Source: Bacillota bacterium
GTDB lineage: Bacteria > Bacillota > Sulfobacillia > Sulfobacillales > Sulfobacillaceae
Assembly: GCA_021820965.1 (NCBI GenBank)
Contig: JAKACZ010000008.1
Span: 47,880-111,879, forward strand
DNA length: 64,000 bases
Reading direction: 5' to 3'
Shown: piece by piece, positions 53,676 through 62,604 of the stretch
How positions within the stretch are numbered: position 1 is the first letter of the stretch
Layout: every line of letters begins with the position of its first letter
The notes under the pieces: generated by a model
What the model was told of the DNA's origin: nothing
What the model saw: the letters and a program-made list of their open reading frames with translations, nothing else
Databases searched by the model: none
Made by a program: the position numbers and the translations under genes

Positions 53676-53830
53676 CCCGAGCCGCCCATTACGCTTAGCG
53701 ATTACAGAGCCGGAACCTTCGCGTTGATCGAAGCCATGCTTCGGGATAGGGATCATCGGTTAGAATCAGTTGTTCGGGGGCTGCGCACCAATGCATTAGA
53801 CCCTCGAATATCCTTTTCGGGGCCTACCGG

Positions 53831-54271
53831 TTATGGACTCGGAAAGGCCTCCAAGATCTTCCCGGTCCTCGCGTTTATTACCTCGTTCATGTGGTGGTAA
53901 GGGCTGGAACTCACATTCTGGCCCGAACCATTGCGGTTCCGGCCCCCAACCGGATAGCTTGTCGCATCCCACGTGATTAACCAGGCCAGCTGCGGGGTTC
54001 TCAAGGCCATCACGTGCCGGTTACTAAACTCGACTAACTCCGTGGCCATGGGAGTACTTTGGGACAAAGGCCAGCCGTGTTTCACGATCGCGTCGGCCCG
54101 CGTTCTGGAAATGGACGGCCTGGCATGCACGGCGAGTTGCACGTGCATGCCGTACTTGGCCAACAACTTGGCCGAGGGCTGGGATATATGGTGTATGAGG
54201 AAAATGACTGCCAGGAGGCCTAAGGCACCTGCCGCACTGCTACCCCACACGATGACTTTCCTTGATAGCAT
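53831..54271 (-). CDS. Membrane-anchored PepSY-like protein
   Basis: 146 residues. MLSRKVIVWGSSAAGALGLLAVIFLIHHI is an uncleaved membrane anchor; the external part has PSISRTRADAIVKHGWPLS, TPQLAWLITWDATSYPVGG and ends YHHMNEVINARTGKILEAFPSP. The DARTGK(I/V)LE-like end is common in PepSY-domain proteins, which often inhibit proteases. The start at 54271 uses a ribosome site that is a run of 11 G. Function unknown. Confidence 0.65.
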   Translation of the reverse strand: MLSRKVIVWGSSAAGALGLLAVIFLIHHISQPSAKLLAKYGMHVQLAVHARPSISRTRADAIVKHGWPLSQSTPMATELVEFSNRHVMALRTPQLAWLITWDATSYPVGGRNRNGSGQNVSSSPYHHMNEVINARTGKILEAFPSP

Positions 54272-54274
54272 CGG

Positions 54275-54285
54275 CCCCCCCCCCC
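54275..54285 (-). promoter_or_regulatory. G11 homopolymer at the ribosome binding site
   Basis: Eleven consecutive C on the plus strand read as G11 in the mRNA, three bases before the ATG at 54271. It is the only Shine-Dalgarno-like sequence for the PepSY-like gene. Such tracts slip easily in replication, so the spacing to the start codon could vary between cells. A similar C10 run is at 4756-4765. Confidence 0.6.
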
Positions 54286-55023
54286 AAACTCGTTCACTGA
54301 GACTCCGGCAAGTAGCCGCAACCATGACCTGGATTACCATTAATAACGCCAGCCGAGCGCGCTTGGTTTCGTTATTCTACATATGTGCGGTCCATTAAAC
54401 TAATCGAAGAGCGGAGTACAGCGTAAGCATTGATTCCCCCGATCGTGCCACATAATGGAGAATTCCTGCGCACGAGTACAAATAACTTATTCCATGGTCG
54501 GTGAGATTCATCTCTTGAAAGAAGATTTCTTTGGCCTTTGTGATTATACAAGCCGTGCCGAGGCACGAACCTGTTCTCAACCTGGGAGCACTCACTCAAC
54601 GCGCACCACCGCACAGTGTTCACCGAATTACGTACGGCGTGGGAGAACTGGCAGAATGTGATCCTGGCGTACTTCGATCATCCGACACGAATGTGTATAC
54701 GGAGAGCCTCAAAATTCACGTCATGCGCGTCTCGGTCGAGGGTATAGCGCGCAAGGATGCTCTAGCCAACACTGCGGCCAAGGTGCGGGTGGTCTCCATG
54801 AGCCCGCCAAAGCGTGAGGGAGCAACTCCCGCCCAGAGATAATGCGAGATTGACCACGCTATGGATCCGCGAAGCGGGCCACTGGGTGGGATTCATGTTG
54901 GCATCGACATGAACGCCCGCAGCAGGCTCATGGACAACTGTAATCCAGTTGGAGCGCCGAAGTGGTTATTACATCAGAACGTTGCTTTGAGAACGCTTTG
55001 TTTTTTCTGACGGACCAGGTAGG
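54286..55023. other. Region without a recognisable gene
   Basis: About 740 bases. One minus-strand reading around 54750-54920 gives hydrophobic residues (LWAGVAPSRFGGLMETTRTL) that might be a decayed membrane-transporter gene, but no start or full frame is present. Confidence 0.35.
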
Positions 55024-55656
55024 TTAACGTAGTTCCAGTACTCGAGAGACCAGACTAATTAGATCTCTGCCATGGGAGGCTAAGAGGTACGTGGTATCTC
55101 GGGGGAGCGCTTGGGCGAACGCCGTCAGGGACGCTTGCAGTTTAGCGGGGTCCACTACGCAATTGAACCCCTCGGGACATACCCATAGCCGCCCATCAGG
55201 GGATCCCATGGCGATATCTCCTACGGCCACTGCACCATTGGGCAGGACTAGCATCATTTCGTCGAGATAGGGACTGGTCTCGGATTCCCACATGGGCTCA
55301 GGAATATGGCACCGGACGGCATGGATGCCCCCGGGGAGTGCCGTACTCTCGTCGTACGCCATCGCGCAGGGTCCGAGCATCTCACTTGCGGCCGAAAAAC
55401 TCTGTGCCGGTACATAGACGGCACACCCAAATTCATCCGCCACATATCTCGCCCCCCGCGTATGATCAGCGGTTGTCAATAGAACGGCCTGTACACCGCC
55501 GAGAATCTCGAGCGCATAAGGCAACTGCGGTTGCATCGGGGGATCGATGAGGACGGTGCGATCGCCATAAAGCCACAGGTGTCCGACCATCATCCAGTGA
55601 TCTTCCGGATCGGGTGTCTCCCAGCGCCAAATTTCGTTCGTTGTCGGGAAAAACAT
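55024..55656 (-). CDS. Metallo-beta-lactamase-fold protein, metal site degraded
   Basis: 210 residues with the general order of an MBL fold: WMMVGHLWLYGDRTVLIDPPM, VQAVLLTTADHTRGARYVADEF, MLVLPNGAVAVGDIAMG, and TYLLASHGRDLI. The normal HxHxDH is reduced to TTADHTRG, so two histidines are missing, but the DH and late SHG remain. Probably one-metal or non-catalytic. AAAGGGGATACC precedes the ATG. Substrate unknown. Confidence 0.72.
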   Translation of the reverse strand: MFFPTTNEIWRWETPDPEDHWMMVGHLWLYGDRTVLIDPPMQPQLPYALEILGGVQAVLLTTADHTRGARYVADEFGCAVYVPAQSFSAASEMLGPCAMAYDESTALPGGIHAVRCHIPEPMWESETSPYLDEMMLVLPNGAVAVGDIAMGSPDGRLWVCPEGFNCVVDPAKLQASLTAFAQALPRDTTYLLASHGRDLISLVSRVLELR

Positions 55657-56329
55657 GGCAGGTATCCCCTTTCGTCACCACCACTACGGTCGGCCCACCC
55701 GCGTGAACCACCTCTGAAGATAGAAAGCGAACCATTGCGCCACCAGTCCGTTCCGATCATCCGCCACTGAAAGCGGCGTCATACCGTTCTTCTGGGACCT
55801 TGGCATTATAGATGAGCCATTGGCAGCCAATCCAACGCAATAAAATTTGTTGTTGTTCTTTGTCAGGGTAATCGATAGCCGTCGCATCGGGCACCCCTCC
55901 TACGCCGATTCTCTTTTCCATTATCTCATGAGGCTACGATGAACACCACGAAATGATGTCGGCGTCGCATGCCGTATGTGCGCTTCGGTTGCAGATTGTT
56001 TTTGTGACTAAATGCCGGCGGTAAGTCTTAACACCCCAGATCCTTGACGCCTTGCGGGAGCCTTCGGGGAGATTCTCGCGGATTGGCGTTGCACCCTCAT
56101 TGAATGCGGCGGGGAAGCCGATTAGGTCCATCTCCTCGTGGGCATCCACCCAGTGCTCAATATTTCCACCTTGATCAACAACTGAAATCCGCCAGTTTGC
56201 GTCGCATACGGAATCGTGTCGCGGCTCACTGGCGAAAGTTCTACGGAGAACCTTACTTTTGGTACGGTGCCTATTATGTCGGAAGTGTTGGAGGAGCATC
56301 CTTGGAGACCGTAACGCTACGTTTTAGCC
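55657..56329. other. Region without a recognisable gene
   Basis: About 670 bases. The minus strand near 55700-55890 has short frames (VADDRNGLVAQWFAFYLQRW) without a known family. No promoter or terminator identified. Confidence 0.35.
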
Positions 56330-56486
56330 CAGGGGGCGAAAGAAAAAACCGGAAGGAGGCCCGAAGGCCGCCACTCGTGACCGAGGGAAATCCCCGTGCG
56401 ACTTGACCCCCTCCCGGCTTCGCCTGGGAAGCAGAATGCGCGAGCATTATGTTCAAGTTCCGCCTTTAGGCCGGGGTAGTTGACTA
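56330..56486 (-). mobile_element. IscB-type omega-RNA-like element end
   Basis: The minus strand begins GTCAACTACCCCGGCCTAAAG, matching the iscB element end, and contains CACGGGGATTTCCCTCGGTCAC, which aligns with the omega-RNA core at 26.37 kb with a short gap, then hairpin GGCCTTCGGGCC. It is shorter than the iscB copy and no nuclease frame follows. Likely a remnant or a stand-alone omega-RNA. Confidence 0.5.
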
Positions 56487-56537
56487 TACCCGTGCTTACT
56501 AAACGGTGACCTTGACCGTCATCAGAGATCGTACCGG

Positions 56538-57851
56538 TTAATTCTGCAAGGCATCCTGCACCGCCAGAACCTCAAGGATAGAAGGGCTCGCGGGGCGAAT
56601 GCGTCGCAAATCCCAGAGAGTGAGCCTCCCCGCTATCGCTACCGTCAGCGACGACACGACCTCTGCCGCCTCTTCGCCAATGATTTCTGCACCGACCACG
56701 GCGCCCCTGTTATCAGTGTACACGCGGCCAAATAGCAGGTCATCATCAGCTAAAACGGGATAATACAACCACGACTCATCCAAGGTGATCGGATGGACAT
56801 AGTCTGTCACTTGACCAACCCGCGCCACCTCGGGATCGGTATAAATGACCTCCACGAGCGGACCTTGGGGAAGATCCAACGGAAGATCCAAGGCGTGGCG
56901 CACCGCATTGCGCCCGTCATGCCACGCTTTATTGGCCAGCATGGGACCGCCCGCGGCATCTCCGACAGCATACACGCCGGCAACGCTGGTCTGTCCGACC
57001 TCGCTCACATGAAAGAACCCGTCATCCGTGAGCTCAAAACCCGCCGCTTCCAGAGAGTCCCGATCCCACATCGGCTCTCGCCCAGCCGCAATAAGGACGT
57101 GCGGTGCTAAATCGCGGCCACTGTCCGAGGACGACTCCCAGTTTATCGCCACCCCACCGGACTTGAGCGCTTCTAGTGTGCGGGCGCGCCGATCCCAATG
57201 AATAGTTACCCCCATTGCTTGCAGGCTTGACGTCAATCGGTCACCAATCTCCGGTGCATAGCTCGGCAGCAGCGTCTTATGCGGAGTGTAGACGTGGACT
57301 TTCACTCCGAACTGCGCGAACAATGACGCTGCCTCAAGGCCGGTCGCTCCCGCGCCCATAATGGCGAGCTCCTCCGGCAGAGCCTTCAACGTATGAAAAA
57401 CACGGGGAATCCACACGCGAAATCCATCGGGTTTGACCCCGGGAATGAGCCGTTGGCGCGAACCCGCCGCGATAATAAGGACATCCGCTCTCAGCACCGT
57501 TGCGGATTTGTCCGTGACTACTTCCCGAGGTCCCGAAATCCGCCCCGCCTCTAAAATCAAGCGGGCGTTTCGTAACTGCTGCTGAGCTCTCTTCTCGCCA
57601 CGATCCAGTATGCCCCGCTGCACCGCCATCACCCGAGACCAGTCAGCGGCATTCCATCGGCCGCCCATCCGCGAGGCGATTTGTAGTGCGCGTGCAGTCC
57701 GAATTAACACCTTGCTGGGCACTAAGCTATGCCGAAGCGCATTTCCCCCAAGCCCTTCAGGATCGACAATCGTTACCGCATGGCCATGATGAATCCCTTC
57801 ATAGGCAGCGGACAGCCCTCCCGGGCCCGCTCCCAGCACGACAATATGCAA
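56538..57851 (-). CDS. Pyridine nucleotide-disulfide oxidoreductase-family flavoprotein without the redox cysteines
   Basis: 437 residues. FAD loop IVVLGAGPGGLSAAYEGIHHGH, NAD loop LAIMGAGATGLEAASLFAQFGVKVHVY, second FAD motif VAGVYAVGDAAGG, and the dimerisation domain LVEVIYTDPEVARVGQVT mark the dihydrolipoamide dehydrogenase/mercuric reductase family. The CxxxxC motif after GG is absent: the sequence reads GGNALRHSLVPSKV, so no disulfide exchange is possible there. It resembles soluble transhydrogenase-type or unassigned members. A TTG start behind GGGAGGCG is likely. Confidence 0.87.
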   Translation of the reverse strand: MHIVVLGAGPGGLSAAYEGIHHGHAVTIVDPEGLGGNALRHSLVPSKVLIRTARALQIASRMGGRWNAADWSRVMAVQRGILDRGEKRAQQQLRNARLILEAGRISGPREVVTDKSATVLRADVLIIAAGSRQRLIPGVKPDGFRVWIPRVFHTLKALPEELAIMGAGATGLEAASLFAQFGVKVHVYTPHKTLLPSYAPEIGDRLTSSLQAMGVTIHWDRRARTLEALKSGGVAINWESSSDSGRDLAPHVLIAAGREPMWDRDSLEAAGFELTDDGFFHVSEVGQTSVAGVYAVGDAAGGPMLANKAWHDGRNAVRHALDLPLDLPQGPLVEVIYTDPEVARVGQVTDYVHPITLDESWLYYPVLADDDLLFGRVYTDNRGAVVGAEIIGEEAAEVVSSLTVAIAGRLTLWDLRRIRPASPSILEVLAVQDALQN

Positions 57852-57900
57852 AGGGGCGCCTCCCTTGTCACGGACTGGTTACCTTAAATCTGACAGATAA

Positions 57901-57934
57901 ACGGGACCAGCGCCATGAACTGACCTGGCCCCGT
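57901..57934 (-). terminator. Hairpin between the two-domain rhodanese and the flavoprotein gene
   Basis: On the minus strand ACGGGGCCAG pairs with CTGGTCCCGT (one G-U) and TTTATCTG follows. It may end or weaken transcription of the sulfur operon before the flavoprotein gene. Confidence 0.55.
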
Positions 57935-57966
57935 CCCCGTCTTATCAGCCTTTGACAGTGGGACAA

Positions 57967-58584
57967 TTACGGGCGATCGACCGGGTGCCCGCCTCCCATC
58001 CAAACCGACATGCCCCCGACCACGTTCGCCACTTCAAATCCTTGTTCCGCTAAATACGCAGCCGCCGATTGGCTGCGATTGCCGCTGGCGCAAATAATTG
58101 CATACTGGTCGTCTTTGGGAAGGTTGGCCGCCTCCCGCTCCAAGTTCCCCAAGGGGATCAATTGCGCCCCGGGGATAATACCGCTTCGATGCTCATACGG
58201 TTCCCGTACGTCGATCACGGTCCACTGGTCCAAGCTGGACGCCAATTCATCGGCGGTTACGGATTTAACCGCCACGACCGGGTAGCCGGCGGACCGCCAC
58301 GCGGCGATGCCTTGGTCGAATGCGGCTTGAACGGTGACACCCTCGGCCTTGAGAGACTCTAAAGCCGCATTGACGATCACCGTGTTGTCGCCAAAGATGG
58401 CAACGTCAAGTCCCTGCCCCTGCTGCTTCAACCAGGTGGCCACCATTTTGGCCCATCCCTGCTGGCGATAGGGTGCCAAAAGTGCGCCCGGGATGTGTCC
58501 TTCGGTGTAGGCTCGCTCCAATCGTATGTCGAGTACCACATGGTCGTCCGAGTTGGACCAGTTTCGAAGTTCTTCTGCCGTCAT
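57967..58584 (-). CDS. Two-domain rhodanese-like sulfurtransferase
   Basis: 205 residues: an N-terminal rhodanese domain without a catalytic cysteine (VVLDIRLERAYTEGHIPGALL) and a C-terminal domain with the active loop CASGNRS (VIDVREPYEHRSGIIPGAQLIP, AIICASGNRSQSAAAYLAEQGF, VVGGMSVWMGGGHPV). It transfers sulfane sulfur. AAAGGA precedes the ATG at 58584. It follows the persulfide dioxygenase gene by 14 bases, so the two are co-transcribed. Confidence 0.9.
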   Translation of the reverse strand: MTAEELRNWSNSDDHVVLDIRLERAYTEGHIPGALLAPYRQQGWAKMVATWLKQQGQGLDVAIFGDNTVIVNAALESLKAEGVTVQAAFDQGIAAWRSAGYPVVAVKSVTADELASSLDQWTVIDVREPYEHRSGIIPGAQLIPLGNLEREAANLPKDDQYAIICASGNRSQSAAAYLAEQGFEVANVVGGMSVWMGGGHPVDRP

Positions 58585-58598
58585 GCCATCGCGTCCTT

Positions 58599-59348
58599 TC
58601 AATACGTACCCGCTAGATTTTTTTCCCTTGTTTGTTGTGCGTTCTCCGGTGGGGGCTTCAACAGACGCAAGGTTTGATCGACAAACGTATCTTCATCCAT
58701 GGCCAAAAACGGGTTAGCCTCCCGCTCATAGCCAATCGTGGAATGGGGACTCTTATTCATGAAGATGCCCCCGCAGGGTGACGATCCATAGTGTGCCGGC
58801 CATACTTCCGTGCCGTCATTTAGTTCCATGAGCCGGTGGATGCTTTGGTACTGGGTCCGTGCGGCACTCTGTATGGCCCCCTCGTCGGCGTCAGCCAGAT
58901 CGGGGCGGCCCACGTCGCCAACAAACAAGCTGTCTCCCGTAAGTACCACCCAGGGCGTGGTGCCACGCCGTAGGTCACGGATGATGAGGGAGATGCTGTC
59001 GGGCGTGTGACCGGGTGTCTCCCACACCTCCGCCGTCAACATGCCGAACTCAAGTAAGTCCTTGTCGGACAAATCCCGATGGGCAAAGACGGCCGGGGCA
59101 TGCACACTAATCGCGTGGGGCACATCTAGTGCTGCCGACAGCTCGCTGGCACAAGACTCATGGTCGGCATGCACGTGGGTTTCGACAACCATGGTCACAT
59201 CCACACCAGCGTCCTGAGCCGCCAACACATAGGCCTCGGTGCCTACGGCAGCCAACGGGTCCACTATCAGCCCCTGACCGGTAACCTCATCGGCAATCAC
59301 GTAGGAACTGCATCCCAATTCAGGATTGTGCATCGTCAGCCAGATCAC
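58599..59348 (-). CDS. Persulfide dioxygenase-type MBL hydrolase
   Basis: 249 residues, GTG start behind ACGGAGG. THVHADHESCASELS is the HxHxDH motif; ETPGHTPDSISL, TGDSLFVGDVGRPDL and WPAHYGSSPCG give the remaining metal ligands and the GRxDL-type motif typical of ETHE1-like persulfide dioxygenases. The family oxidises glutathione or low-molecular-weight persulfide to sulfite. With rhodaneses on both sides and a sulfite exporter divergent, this fits sulfide/persulfide detoxification. Confidence 0.9.
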   Translation of the reverse strand: MIWLTMHNPELGCSSYVIADEVTGQGLIVDPLAAVGTEAYVLAAQDAGVDVTMVVETHVHADHESCASELSAALDVPHAISVHAPAVFAHRDLSDKDLLEFGMLTAEVWETPGHTPDSISLIIRDLRRGTTPWVVLTGDSLFVGDVGRPDLADADEGAIQSAARTQYQSIHRLMELNDGTEVWPAHYGSSPCGGIFMNKSPHSTIGYEREANPFLAMDEDTFVDQTLRLLKPPPENAQQTREKNLAGTY

Positions 59349-59364
59349 AGTCCCACCTCCGTTT

Positions 59365-59685
59365 CTAGCGTACCGTGCGCCCTCTCCACTTCATCATGCC
59401 GCCAACCATGTTGTACACGTTGTAGCCTAATTTCACCAGTTGCCGGGCGGCCATCTGGCTGCGCGACCCCGAACGACAGACCGTTACTATCGTTTGGTTC
59501 TTCGGAAGTTCCGCGGTTCGCCGCCCCAGCTCCGCCAGGGGAATCAACCGAGCACCGGGGATGTGTCCCGATCGGAATTCGGCTATGGTACGCACGTCTA
59601 AGACATACGGCGCGTTAGGTCCCTGCATTTGCTTCTCGACGTCTTGCGGCAAAATCGCGGGCACCTTTGTTCCCCATCCAAACAT
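59365..59685 (-). CDS. Single-domain rhodanese
   Basis: 106 residues: VLDVRTIAEFRSGHIPGARLIPLAELGRRT, active loop TVCRSGSRSQMAARQLVKLGY, and MVGGMMKWRGRTV at the end. ATG 59685 follows GAAAGGGGGAAGGA. It is the first gene of the minus-strand sulfur operon and lies next to the palindromic operator at 59728-59743. Confidence 0.92.
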   Translation of the reverse strand: MFGWGTKVPAILPQDVEKQMQGPNAPYVLDVRTIAEFRSGHIPGARLIPLAELGRRTAELPKNQTIVTVCRSGSRSQMAARQLVKLGYNVYNMVGGMMKWRGRTVR

Positions 59686-59727
59686 ATTCCTTCCCCCTTT
59701 CGGATAAGTTATGTTATACCTTAATTG

Positions 59728-59743
59728 ATACCCTATAGGGTAT
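59728..59743. promoter_or_regulatory. Perfect palindrome ATACCCTATAGGGTAT, CsoR/CstR-type operator
   Basis: A 16-bp exact inverted repeat in the divergent gap between the rhodanese and TauE genes. Operators of CsoR-family repressors, including the persulfide sensor CstR, have the form ATACC...GGTAT with C/G-rich arms. It is placed to control both directions. No csoR or cstR gene lies in this window, so the repressor would be encoded elsewhere. Confidence 0.65.
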
Positions 59744-59822
59744 TCGCCGTCAAGTCCCTTCAATTGTGATATAGAGTCGGGACAGACGCAGAGCCCAAGT
59801 GAAGGCTCAAGGAGGCCGGCCC

Positions 59823-60653
59823 ATGACGTTTATGCAATCCATTCTGTCCGTCATTTCTGGAGGTATTGTGGGATTAAGTCTCGGACTACTCGGCGGAGGC
59901 GGCTCGATTCTAGCCATTCCGTTGCTGCTTTACCTAGTCGGTCTAAAGAACCCCCACATCGTCATTGGCACCACTGCGTTGGCTGTCTCAGTCAACTCCT
60001 ATTTCAACCTCATTCCACACTGGCGAGCCAACCACGTGCGTTGGAAACCCGCGATTGGATTTGCCATTCCTGGGATCGTCGGGGCGGCCGTCGGAGCAGA
60101 GCTTGGCCGACGTCTGCACGGTAGCACCCTTCTCTTTCTATTTGCCATTCTAATGCTGGTCATTGCAGCGTCCATGGTGCGACGGGCGATGCGCCCCGCT
60201 CCTGCCAAGGCGATGCCCAAGGAGAAGCCAGACCATTCTGCCGCTGCCGTCGAACCGCATCAAACGTCCACTTTTCCCTGGCTAAACGTCGGCATTTCGG
60301 GATTTTTGGTGGGTGCTCTGTCTGGATTCTTTGGCATTGGCGGGGGCTTTCTCATTGTGCCGGCGCTAATTTTTGCCACCGACATGCCCTTTATCGAGGC
60401 CATCGGCACGTCGTTGTTCGCCGTCGGTACCTTCGGTCTGACCACGGCCGTTAGTTACTCACTTGCAGGGCTGATTAACTGGGTGGCCTTCGCGGAATAC
60501 GTTGCGGGTGGCGCGGCAGGGGGAATACTGGGCGCCCGCATTGCCACGCATCTTAGTCGGCAGCGGGCTACCCTGAATTACCTGTTTTCTGCCGTTGTTC
60601 TAGTGGTCGCCGTGTACATGCTGTATAAGAACGCCGTGGCGTTGCACCTCTAA
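59823..60653 (+). CDS. TauE/SafE-family sulfite/sulfonate exporter
   Basis: 276 residues with about eight membrane segments in two homologous halves; GGIVGLSLGLLGGGGSILAIPLLLYLVG and SGFLVGALSGFFGIGGGFLIVPALIFATDMP are the paired signature loops. The family exports sulfite, sulfoacetate or related anions. AAGGAGG precedes ATG 59823. It is divergent from the persulfide dioxygenase operon and shares the operator, so export of sulfite made by that enzyme is likely. Confidence 0.92.
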   Translation: MTFMQSILSVISGGIVGLSLGLLGGGGSILAIPLLLYLVGLKNPHIVIGTTALAVSVNSYFNLIPHWRANHVRWKPAIGFAIPGIVGAAVGAELGRRLHGSTLLFLFAILMLVIAASMVRRAMRPAPAKAMPKEKPDHSAAAVEPHQTSTFPWLNVGISGFLVGALSGFFGIGGGFLIVPALIFATDMPFIEAIGTSLFAVGTFGLTTAVSYSLAGLINWVAFAEYVAGGAAGGILGARIATHLSRQRATLNYLFSAVVLVVAVYMLYKNAVALHL

Positions 60654-60747
60654 TCGTCAGCATATACCTTGGGCGGTAATTCGATTCAGCCTCGTTAACG
60701 GCGTGACGGCGCGAACTTTGATAACCGCGACAGCACATCTGAGAGGT

Positions 60748-60774
60748 ACCCGCCAGAGAGCGCGGGTCCTTTTT
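60748..60774 (+). terminator. Rho-independent terminator after tauE
   Basis: ACCCGC-CAGAGAGC-GCGGGT followed by CCTTTTTG, 95 bases after the exporter stop. A 6-bp GC-rich stem with a T run. Confidence 0.8.
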
Positions 60775-61227
60775 GTCGCTTGATTATTCTGCGTTCTGGT
60801 ATTGTTATACCGGCGTCCTGCTTTTGGCAGGGTTAATAAGGAGAGGGTAGTCCATAATCCCGGATTATCCTTGAGTCACGCACGGCCTAATAAGGCAGCG
60901 GTTGTGGCCAATAGGGGATTTCGGATAAGAAAGATTTGGTGTTCACTGCCTGCACTATTCTGTCTTGGCCACCGAAGTGGGCGGATAGGCAGCTGAGAGA
61001 ATGGCGCCGCGAGCTGAAGTACTCCCCAGTTAACCGGGATGAGTCATGACGGCCTGCACTTCGGCCGCGAAGTGCAGCACAGATGTCGGCTTTTTGGCGC
61101 GGCAGGGTGACGCGCGCTAGGCTTCGGGGACGGTCTCGGCCAGCCAAATTCAGATGCCTCGCGATGGCGCGACCTTGTTGAAGAGGCTCGCGGTACCGCA
61201 CAATACCCACAAGAGGAGGCGACCCGT
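60775..61227. other. Intergenic region
   Basis: About 450 bases between the exporter terminator and the kinase gene, presumably containing the kinase promoter. No gene or defined site seen; GTGCAG and CGAAGTGCAG-like near-palindromic stretch CTGCACTTCGGCCGCGAAGTGCAG at 61053-61076 is a strong 10-bp inverted repeat and may be an operator. Confidence 0.45.
61053..61076. repeat. Inverted repeat upstream of the kinase gene
   Basis: CTGCACTTCG-GCCG-CGAAGTGCAG is a perfect 10-bp inverted repeat with a 4-base centre, about 150 bases before the kinase start. There is no T run, so an operator is more likely than a terminator. Confidence 0.6.
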
Positions 61228-62604
61228 TTGGACGCAGTGATGGCTTTTGACCTGGGAACGACGCATCTCAAGTGGGTTTTGATGGAGGAAGCATCAGGTC
61301 TTCGCATCTCCGGGGGACAAGCCAACATCAGCCCGACCGGCACTGGCGGGGTGTCGGAACAAGATCCGGAACAGGTCCTAAACATCATTCAAGACGCCCT
61401 ATCGGAGGCGATGTCCCATTGCCGGATTGGCCGCGTGGCATTTTCCGCCGCCATGCATACGTTTATGGCCGTGGATAGCGGTGGCCGTGCCTACACCCGC
61501 AGCTGGACCTGGATGGACAAACGGGCGCAACAAGCGGCCCGCCTGCTTAGACAATCGGAACAAGCCGGTCTTCTCAAACAATACACCGGCGTCCCCGTGC
61601 ACCCTATGTCTCCACTTGTGAAATGGCTGTCAATCAAGGATCGGCTCCCTGCGGGAACCCGTCCCACATCCTTGAAGGACTACGTCATCTACCACCTAAC
61701 CGGACAGTGGGTCACCGATTATTCCACGGCGGCCGCTACCGGGTTTCTCGGCCTCAATAACTGCTGGTTTCCGCAAGCGCTCGCAATGGCTGGCGTGGAT
61801 GCCAACGACCTACCGGTGCTTGCCGCTATGGACCATCGTATTTCCGTGCCCGGTCAGGCATGGACGGTGGTGGTAGGCGGCAGCGACGGAGCTTGTGCCC
61901 ACCGCCATCTTCAGATCCCTGCCGACGGAACTATGGCGGTGCTGGCCATGGGAACCAGTGGAGCGCTCCGTACCACCGTGCCTCAGCCGATAGAGAACAC
62001 TGAACTCTTTTGCTACACCATGGGTCCCGGCCAAGGATACTTGACCGGATCAGCCTTTTCCAACGTCGGCAACGTTCTTGAATGGTTGGCCCGCGTATTC
62101 AACGTCGATATCAACACCATCATTGCGGAGGGCCTAGACGCCGCCCGTTCCTCACGCTCACTGCCGCTGAACCTGGCCTACTGGTTCGGTGAGCGATCGC
62201 CCTGGTGGCGCAACGACCTTCGGGGAGCGTGGCTGAATATCGGCCCTGAGCACGGCCGATCCGAACTGGCGGGCTCGTCCCTGCTCTCTATCGCCGCTGC
62301 CTATTGGCACGGACTTGAAACGCTTATTAAAGCCGGCGCACCGATTCGGGAAATCCGGGGCGGCTCAGGCTTGTTGGAGAACCCCATCGTGGCGCAATGG
62401 ATGGCCGACGCTCTAGGACACGATATTGTGCTACAGGACGAGGGTGATGCATCGTTATTTGGCGCTATGGATCTGGCGGGCACGCCGGGTGTGTCCAGGC
62501 CGCACCCCGATGCTACCCGGTATCGCCCCGGTGATGCCAACGTTCATGACCGCGTCAAAGACACTTGGCAGTTGATCCAAGCGTGGGTCAAATCCCAGCT
62601 TTAA
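61228..62604 (+). CDS. FGGY-family carbohydrate kinase (gluconokinase-like)
   Basis: 458 residues. The TTG start at 61228 is preferred because AGAGGAGG lies 9 bases upstream. MAFDLGTTHLKWVLM is the first ATP-site motif; AMHTFMAVD and TWMDKRAQQAARLL continue the N-lobe; LAMGTSGALRTTVPQP and IREIRGGSGLLENPIVAQWMADALG belong to the C-lobe. Gluconokinases of the GntK/XylB type look like this. It phosphorylates a sugar or sugar acid; the real substrate is uncertain. It stands alone. Confidence 0.9.
   Translation: MDAVMAFDLGTTHLKWVLMEEASGLRISGGQANISPTGTGGVSEQDPEQVLNIIQDALSEAMSHCRIGRVAFSAAMHTFMAVDSGGRAYTRSWTWMDKRAQQAARLLRQSEQAGLLKQYTGVPVHPMSPLVKWLSIKDRLPAGTRPTSLKDYVIYHLTGQWVTDYSTAAATGFLGLNNCWFPQALAMAGVDANDLPVLAAMDHRISVPGQAWTVVVGGSDGACAHRHLQIPADGTMAVLAMGTSGALRTTVPQPIENTELFCYTMGPGQGYLTGSAFSNVGNVLEWLARVFNVDINTIIAEGLDAARSSRSLPLNLAYWFGERSPWWRNDLRGAWLNIGPEHGRSELAGSSLLSIAAAYWHGLETLIKAGAPIREIRGGSGLLENPIVAQWMADALGHDIVLQDEGDASLFGAMDLAGTPGVSRPHPDATRYRPGDANVHDRVKDTWQLIQAWVKSQL

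Noticed and set aside
56104..56406. Plus-strand protein of 100 residues
   Set aside because: It overlaps the omega-RNA-like element end and shows no family motif.
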